A stretch of DNA of 20,767 nucleotides, from NCBI GenBank assembly GCA_017848155.1, contig JAGAKC010000085.1, positions 1 through 20,767 of the forward strand. The letters are read 5' to 3'. The position numbers and the translations under genes are program-made. The notes beneath the pieces were generated by a model. It made no database searches. It had not been told where the DNA came from and saw only the letters and a list, made by a program, of their open reading frames with translations. This document shows positions 17,114 through 20,767 of the stretch, piece after piece; position 1 is the stretch's first letter; the number at the start of each line of letters is the position of its first letter. This DNA comes from Oscillospiraceae bacterium (GTDB lineage Bacteria > Bacillota > Clostridia > Oscillospirales > Ruminococcaceae).

Positions 17114-17147
17114 CACCCCATTTATGGAATTCCTTTCCGTCGGGGTG
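17114..17147 (-). promoter_or_regulatory. Leader hairpin with CsrA-like GGA motifs before flagellin
   Basis: In the mRNA, CACCCC pairs with GGGGTG (6 bp) enclosing ACGGA (17140-17136), AAGGA (17135-17131) and a GGAATTCC palindrome. A further AAGGA (17105-17101) overlaps the flagellin ribosome binding site 8 nt before the ATG. A GGA in an upstream hairpin plus one in the Shine-Dalgarno resembles the two CsrA sites of the B. subtilis hag leader. Regulation by CsrA/FliW is inferred; neither gene is in the window. Confidence 0.5.
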
Positions 17148-17205
17148 AGTTTAAAGTAATAGATTTCGTTGTCCCGTCTGCCTGCCGTCTTTCCTATGTA
17201 CACTT

Positions 17206-17260
17206 GGTCCGACCTGCCGTTTCAGGGACCTTAGCTTAAAAGCTTTTTGCTTTTCAGCTA
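17206..17260 (-). promoter_or_regulatory. Two adjacent hairpins at the 5' end of the flagellin mRNA
   Basis: Hairpin 1 (17260-17232) is TAGCT-G-AAAAGC / GCTTTT-A-AGCTA with an AAAAA loop, beginning about 5 nt after the predicted transcript start. Hairpin 2 (17230-17206) is GGTC-CCTG / CAGG-(TCG)-GACC with loop AAACGG. The two are one nucleotide apart and could stack. A 5'-terminal stem-loop commonly protects an mRNA from 5'-end decay, which suits a very abundant flagellin message. About 60 nt of leader with no clear structure separates hairpin 2 from the next hairpin. Confidence 0.55.
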
Positions 17261-17271
17261 TCACGTATATT

Positions 17272-17298
17272 ATATCGGCGGTTTTTCCATAAACTTTA
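17272..17298 (-). promoter_or_regulatory. Sigma-28 (SigD/FliA) promoter of flagellin
   Basis: On the minus strand, TAAA (17298-17295), a 15-bp spacer, and GCCGATAT (17279-17272): a full match to the Gram-positive sigma-28 consensus. Predicted start near 17265, about 175 nt before the ATG. Three T7-8 runs (A-tracts on the transcribed side) at 17302, 17312 and 17322 lie directly upstream with 10-bp phasing. Confidence 0.93.
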
Positions 17299-17381
17299 GC
17301 GTTTTTTTTAATTTTTTTGAGTTTTTTTATTTATATTTTTCCTGTTTCCTGAAAAACGGCTTTGTTATGCGATAAAACAGA

Positions 17382-17406
17382 AATGCCGCATATTATATGC
17401 GGCATT
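17382..17406 (-). terminator. Terminator after fliB
   Basis: A perfect 11-bp stem (AATGCCGCATA / TATGCGGCATT) with a 3-nt loop, then TTCTGTTTT on the minus strand. It starts 8 bp after the fliB stop and insulates fliB from the flagellin promoter. Confidence 0.88.
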
Positions 17407-17413
17407 ATAATAT

Positions 17414-18589
17414 TTATTTTACCATTAAGGCTATGTATGCGGGAGTATTCCATTTATGCTCTTTAAGATAGGTAATGGTATCGTTCATAGATTGTATATT
17501 GTTGGCGAGCTTTCTTGCGAAGGCAGCCTGATATTCAATAAATTCCTTTACTATCTCCTCATTATCCTTACATACATATCCCACCGCAGCCGCAGACAGA
17601 TTTACTGCTGCCACAACAAAAGAGAAATATAAATAATGATCGTATAGCGTTTTCTTTTCAGAATTATAGGAAAATGAAAAATAATCGACAAAATAATTGA
17701 GTATCAGGTTTTTCAGAACATAAGGCTTATCCTTATATGCTTCATTGAACCTTTTCATACCTGCTGCACATTTATCTATATCAGGCTTTCCATCTGTACG
17801 CAGCACTTTAAACATATCATGTCCGTAAAGTTTGTTAAGTATCTCATTCACCACGCCCAGACTGAATATATAATTCTTCTCCATTTTATTTATGGATTCG
17901 ATCTGTGCTTTATTATTCATCTGCGGTCTTAGCTTATTTAAAGCTTCGGGAATAACGTCAGCTTTTCCGTTTTCCGCAAGCTCACTTATCTTTTTTGCGG
18001 CAAGTGCACCGAGTACTATAGACGTGGATATTTCACGGTCTTTTGCTGACAGTATCTCGTAAAAGAAATCGAAAATTTCATTCAGATTTTGGAGTTCAGG
18101 ATGATTTATATAGTCTTTTTTATAGATAACCTTTGATTCTACATTTTTAACTTTGACCTCCTTCATCACCATATCCATGCTGTCCTCTTCATCGCATATC
18201 AGTTTTAACGCTGCATAACAGGATGAACTGCATAATCTGGTAAATATATTTTTACATTTAGTTACATTTCTCGGATAATTTGAGCATACCATGGAGAGAT
18301 ATTCTTCGCCAAGCTCTTTCTGTATACTGCAAAGGTTTTCATCATTGAGAAACGGACATCTTTTTGTTTCCGGATGCAGAACTATCTGATAATTCTTTTC
18401 ATCAACAGGTACAAAAAAATAATTGATCTTGAATCTAAGGTCATTTGAACATTCTGCATTTTGAAGCTTTTCCACTTCTTCTTTTTTCCAATTTATCGCC
18501 CAATCAGCACAGCAGGTTTCGGGACATGCTCCGCCTATACATCTGAATTTATCAAAATACTTAGGCTGTTTATAAAAATAACCGCTCAT
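17414..18589 (-). CDS. fliB: Flagellin lysine-N-methylase FliB
   Basis: 391 residues. The start MSGYFYKQPKYFDKF has AAAGGA 7 nt upstream and a sigma-A promoter just before; an open frame continuing 279 bp further upstream runs antiparallel through promoter and terminator and is rejected. The N-terminus carries the FliB-family cysteine cluster C17-IGGA-C22-PET-CC (26-27), then RCPF (C78), C87 and CSNYPR (C102), probable metal or Fe-S ligands. The C-terminal half is helical and less conserved. FliB proteins methylate the epsilon-amino group of surface lysines on flagellin. It lies directly upstream of flagellin in the same direction but as a separate transcription unit. Base composition is somewhat more AT-rich than its neighbours. 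Confidence 0.9.
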   Translation of the reverse strand: MSGYFYKQPKYFDKFRCIGGACPETCCADWAINWKKEEVEKLQNAECSNDLRFKINYFFVPVDEKNYQIVLHPETKRCPFLNDENLCSIQKELGEEYLSMVCSNYPRNVTKCKNIFTRLCSSSCYAALKLICDEEDSMDMVMKEVKVKNVESKVIYKKDYINHPELQNLNEIFDFFYEILSAKDREISTSIVLGALAAKKISELAENGKADVIPEALNKLRPQMNNKAQIESINKMEKNYIFSLGVVNEILNKLYGHDMFKVLRTDGKPDIDKCAAGMKRFNEAYKDKPYVLKNLILNYFVDYFSFSYNSEKKTLYDHYLYFSFVVAAVNLSAAAVGYVCKDNEEIVKEFIEYQAAFARKLANNIQSMNDTITYLKEHKWNTPAYIALMVK

Positions 18590-18629
18590 ATTAATATCCT
18601 TTCCGATAAGTTTCGATATGTTTTTTTCT

Positions 18630-18658
18630 ATTATATCACTTTCATATTTATAATGCAA
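18630..18658 (-). promoter_or_regulatory. Sigma-A promoter of fliB
   Basis: On the minus strand, -35 TTGCAT (18658-18653), 17-bp spacer, -10 TATAAT (18635-18630) with a TGA extension. It abuts the preceding terminator. Predicted start near 18623, leader about 35 nt. It is not sigma-28-like, so the methylase is probably made before or independently of flagellin. Confidence 0.8.
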
Positions 18659-18686
18659 TAAAGGGAAAGCATTTTTTTGCTTTCCC
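18656..18686 (-). terminator. Terminator after the HD-domain gene
   Basis: A 9-bp stem (GGGAAAGCA / TGCTTTCCC) with a 6-nt loop, followed on the minus strand by TTTATT. It lies 7 bp after the HD gene stop, and the fliB -35 element begins in its tail. Confidence 0.85.
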
Positions 18687-18692
18687 CTTGAA

Positions 18693-19280
18693 TTATTTTT
18701 CCGAGCCTTCCAGAAAGTACGAAGCCTCCATATCTGCCACCGACAGCGCAAAGGCGAGAGGAAACATTTCCAGTGCCTTTCCGACGGAGTTTTTGTCCTC
18801 TGTACCCGAAAATCCCATATGCCAGCGGATAGCCATAGCTTCCTCACGGGACAGCCGCATAAAACCACTCACCATATAGACCGATTTCTCACCGTGACCG
18901 TAGGGGAGAGTATCGTGTATCTCATAATAAGGTACCTTTTCCCACTGACCTGTCTTTTCGTTCTTTGCATTACGCCAGCTGGTGCGATAGAAATTCACCT
19001 TGCACACGTCATGCAGCAGCGCAACTATTGCGATGCTTTCAGCGCTTGCGGTAAGTCCGTACTGCTCCTTTACACGGGCACGCTCCATATAAGCGCACAT
19101 GCACTCGTATACGTTCAGCGAATGGCGGAGAAGTCCGCCCTCAAATGCGTTGTGATATCTGGTGCTCGCAGGAGCTGTGAAGAAATCGCTCTTGTTCTCC
19201 AGAAAATCCAGCAGCTTATCCGCACCGTCACGCTTTATGTTCTCATTATATATCTGTATAAAAAGTTCCTTGTCTGTCAT
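18693..19280 (-). CDS. HD-domain phosphohydrolase, function unknown
   Basis: 195 residues from MTDKELFIQ. The HD-superfamily metal ligands are visible: H53 (GGLLRHSLNV), the doublet H90-D91 (VALLHDVCK), further histidines H129 (YGHGEKS) and H154 (IRWHMG), and D183 (SVADMEA). The histidine-rich pattern between the HD doublet and the last Asp is like that of HD phosphohydrolases acting on nucleotides or nucleic acid; it lacks the OB-fold of YhaM. The start is 4 bp after the lipoprotein stop, with GGGTG as a moderate ribosome binding site, so the two form one operon. An in-frame start 36 bp upstream would overlap the lipoprotein. Substrate unknown. Confidence 0.82.
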   Translation of the reverse strand: MTDKELFIQIYNENIKRDGADKLLDFLENKSDFFTAPASTRYHNAFEGGLLRHSLNVYECMCAYMERARVKEQYGLTASAESIAIVALLHDVCKVNFYRTSWRNAKNEKTGQWEKVPYYEIHDTLPYGHGEKSVYMVSGFMRLSREEAMAIRWHMGFSGTEDKNSVGKALEMFPLAFALSVADMEASYFLEGSEK

Positions 19281-19284
19281 ATCA

Positions 19285-20115
19285 TCACCCGTAGAATTTT
19301 GTCTGCTGTCTTTCAAGACATCTTTCCTCTATATTAAATGTATATTCGTATCTGATAACGGAAAATACACCTCTGTCATCGGATGCAACTATATGCTGCT
19401 CCATGACTCCCTTTGACAGCATCTCAAGATGCGTGCCGTAAGGCGCAGTTTCTACGCCGTTTTCATAAACAGGTACCTCGGTGAGCTTTCCGTCGAATAT
19501 TGCAAAAAATCTTGCATACTGGGGAGTTTCGCCCTCGTCTATTATATGGAAGTCAAGCTGGATAAGATCGGGGTGATCGTCTGCGGCATAGTGTCGCTTG
19601 TTCGAGATAAGCTCGCACCCGTATGAAAGTCCGTCCTTTACGCTCTCCAGTATCAGGAATCTGTCATCACGAGGAACGTTTATCTTCATGGAATCTATCA
19701 TCTCTCCGTCCTTTTGCAGATCAAGGCGGAAATCACCGTAGATATCCCCGAAAATATATGTGGTCTCATTATTTATCTGAGCTTCATCGCCGAGCTTCAC
19801 TCCCGAAATATCTACCGTGTAGTACTCTCCGTCGGAGTACACATTCATTATAGTATAGGACAGACGATCTCCGTCAACTCTCGGGGATTGTATGGCGGCA
19901 GGTATGACCTCGTCAGGCTCAGGCTCCACATACGATGTGACGGGAGTTGTTTCGGACGTCGTGGTAGTTGCAGCCGAAGCAGTCGTTTTTACGGTGGTCG
20001 TAGTATCTGTTGCCGCAGTCGATGTCACGGTTTCAGGTAAAGAGCTTGTTTCCTTGTCCGCTGCACAGCCACACATCACTATCGCAGACAGAACCGCAAA
20101 TAACTTCCTTTTCAT
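19285..20115 (-). CDS. Putative lipoprotein, family not recognised
   Basis: 276 residues. A short basic N-terminus and a hydrophobic core lead to a probable lipobox with lipidated C17 (VMCGC; Met at -3 is not canonical). A Thr/Ser/Ala-rich linker (about 23-62) follows, then a Glu/Pro stretch and a mostly beta-like globular domain (about 75-276) with regularly spaced Tyr, Asp and Gly and no motif I can name. It is probably anchored on the outer face of the membrane. RBS AGGGGG lies 6 nt upstream, and a strong sigma-A promoter precedes it. It is the first gene of a two-gene operon with the HD protein, an odd pairing of an exported and a cytosolic product. Confidence 0.78.
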   Translation of the reverse strand: MKRKLFAVLSAIVMCGCAADKETSSLPETVTSTAATDTTTTVKTTASAATTTTSETTPVTSYVEPEPDEVIPAAIQSPRVDGDRLSYTIMNVYSDGEYYTVDISGVKLGDEAQINNETTYIFGDIYGDFRLDLQKDGEMIDSMKINVPRDDRFLILESVKDGLSYGCELISNKRHYAADDHPDLIQLDFHIIDEGETPQYARFFAIFDGKLTEVPVYENGVETAPYGTHLEMLSKGVMEQHIVASDDRGVFSVIRYEYTFNIEERCLERQQTKFYG

Positions 20116-20139
20116 TTTATCGCCCCCTTTTATTATTCA

Positions 20140-20168
20140 ATTATATATTAACACACAAAAATAATCAA
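20140..20168 (-). promoter_or_regulatory. Sigma-A promoter of the lipoprotein-HD operon
   Basis: On the minus strand, -35 TTGATT (20168-20163), 17-bp spacer, -10 TATAAT (20145-20140). Predicted start near 20133, giving a leader of about 18 nt that still holds the AGGGGG ribosome binding site. Confidence 0.8.
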
Positions 20169-20169
20169 G

Positions 20170-20767
20170 CCGAAAATGGGACAATTTTATTACAAAAAAA
20201 TAGATTATTTTTTAACAATCAACAGTAAAATGTTGATTGTCGGATTTTCCATATTGAATCAACTGATTTTCAACATGTTTTTTCTTTGTTTCAACATCAC
20301 CCCGAAATCTTATATCCAAGCGATATTTTAACAATTTCAACAGAGTTTTCAACATGATTTTGGCTGTTTTCCTGTTTCAACGTTAAAAACAGACCATAAA
20401 AACCTGTTGATAATGAGATGTTGATATATATTTTAACTTTAATATCAGTAATCAATATCAAAATTTCTGATATTTGTTATAAGATCAAGGTCATAGTTTT
20501 ATTTTACAATTAGTATATTTTTTGATCTAACAGGATATAAACATTGTTTTTAACATCTGCTCAATATTTTCTGTTAAATCAATATTATTTGAATATTTGA
20601 TAAAACTGCGGTTTTTTTAACATTTTCAACTGACTTTTCAACATGAAACAGATTTTTTTAACCGTTATACGCATAGTTTTTATCAATTTCACGTTTAAAA
20701 GTTAAAAATCAGTTGAAATCAAGTATAAATTATAAATTGATTCCAATATTGATGTTGAAAAGCAGAA
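20170..20767. other. AT-rich, gene-free region with many TTTTCAACA/TGTTGATAA nonamers; candidate replication origin
   Basis: No credible coding frame is present. Exact TTTTCAACA occurs at 20267, 20346 and 20635 on plus and as TGTTGAAAA at 20753. One-base variants are at 20288 (GTTTCAACA), 20334 (ATTTCAACA), 20374 (GTTTCAACG, two changes) and 20623 (TTTTCAACT). TTATCAACA (as TGTTGATAA, 20405) is one base from the DnaA box TTATCCACA, and TGTTGATAT is at 20419. Long A/T runs and repeated TTTTTAAC motifs lie between. All genes from 20115 back to 9249 point away from this region, as expected for genes flanking an origin. An oriC/DnaA-box reading is inferred. No dnaA, dnaN or rpmH is in view. Confidence 0.45.
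20215..20240. repeat. Perfect 10-bp inverted repeat near the nonamer cluster
   Basis: ACAATCAACA and TGTTGATTGT flank a 6-nt loop (GTAAAA). The arms contain the TGTTGAT core of the nearby nonamers. There is no T run beside the stem on the + side, so it looks more like a protein-binding dyad or cruciform than a terminator; on the minus strand it is followed by TTAAAAAA. Confidence 0.6.

Noticed and set aside
17091..17271. c-di-GMP (GEMM) riboswitch in the flagellin leader
   Set aside because: The hairpins do not show the GEMM tetraloop-receptor or conserved junction sequences, and no expression-platform terminator precedes the gene.
18590..18868. 279-bp N-terminal extension of FliB
   Set aside because: It would cover the fliB promoter, the HD terminator and part of the HD gene in another frame. 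The peptide is Trp/Arg/Cys-rich and unlike any FliB, and a good ribosome binding site precedes the MSGYF start.
19892..20164. Val/Ser-rich 90-codon plus-strand frame
   Set aside because: It is the complement of the Thr/Ala-rich linker repeat codons in the lipoprotein, not an independent gene.
20010..20228. Short plus-strand frames across the lipoprotein promoter
   Set aside because: They overlap the signal-peptide region and promoter of the lipoprotein, lack ribosome binding sites and have AT-driven composition.
20170..20767. CRISPR array
   Set aside because: The repeated units are 9 bp, irregularly spaced and in both orientations; there are no 25-40 bp direct repeats with uniform spacers.

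Overview
This window looks like chromosome of a motile, low-to-moderate GC Firmicute of the Ruminococcus / Oscillospiraceae kind. The signs are strong AGGAGG-type ribosome binding sites, sigma-A and sigma-28 promoters of the Bacillota type, a B. subtilis/phi3T-type ThyA, a FliB-type flagellin lysine methylase, and a lipoprotein with a Thr-rich linker. The genus is inferred. No mobile element, CRISPR array, tRNA or rRNA was seen.

Layout. (1) 1-1645, plus strand: the 3' part of ychF and a membrane-anchored NERD-domain protein. They end at a hairpin terminator (1677-1702) shared with the convergent chemotaxis operon. (2) 6302-1714, minus strand: cheA-cheW-cheR-cheB, tightly packed behind a sigma-A promoter. 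(3) 6548-8931, plus strand, divergent from cheA: a large protein with a FliK-like C-terminus, then a small FlhB C-domain paralogue (a YlqG/YlqH-like pair), then a terminator. A 52-codon small gene follows (9036-9194). (4) 20115-9249, all minus strand: a lipoprotein and an HD-domain protein; fliB; flagellin; aspartokinase; a DUF115/MptE-like protein; thyA; a NYN RNase-like protein carrying six OST-HTH/LOTUS-like repeats; and tcdA. (5) 20170-20767: a gene-free, very AT-rich stretch with many TTTTCAACA / TGTTGATAA nonamers, a candidate replication-origin or DnaA-binding region.

How it works together. Regions 2 and 3, plus fliB and flagellin in region 4, form a motility island: signalling core (CheA/W), adaptation enzymes (CheR/B), accessory type III export proteins, the filament protein and its modifying enzyme. 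Flagellin is a single-gene unit bounded by terminators. It is driven by a near-perfect sigma-28 promoter with 10-bp-phased A-tracts upstream and a structured leader of about 175 nt carrying CsrA-like GGA motifs. fliB has its own sigma-A promoter. The other genes are housekeeping: amino-acid biosynthesis (lysC), dTMP synthesis (thyA) and tRNA modification (tcdA).

The most unusual items are the six-repeat NYN/LOTUS protein, the flagellin leader and promoter architecture, the FlhB-like protein without the autocleavage motif, and the nonamer-rich region at the right end.
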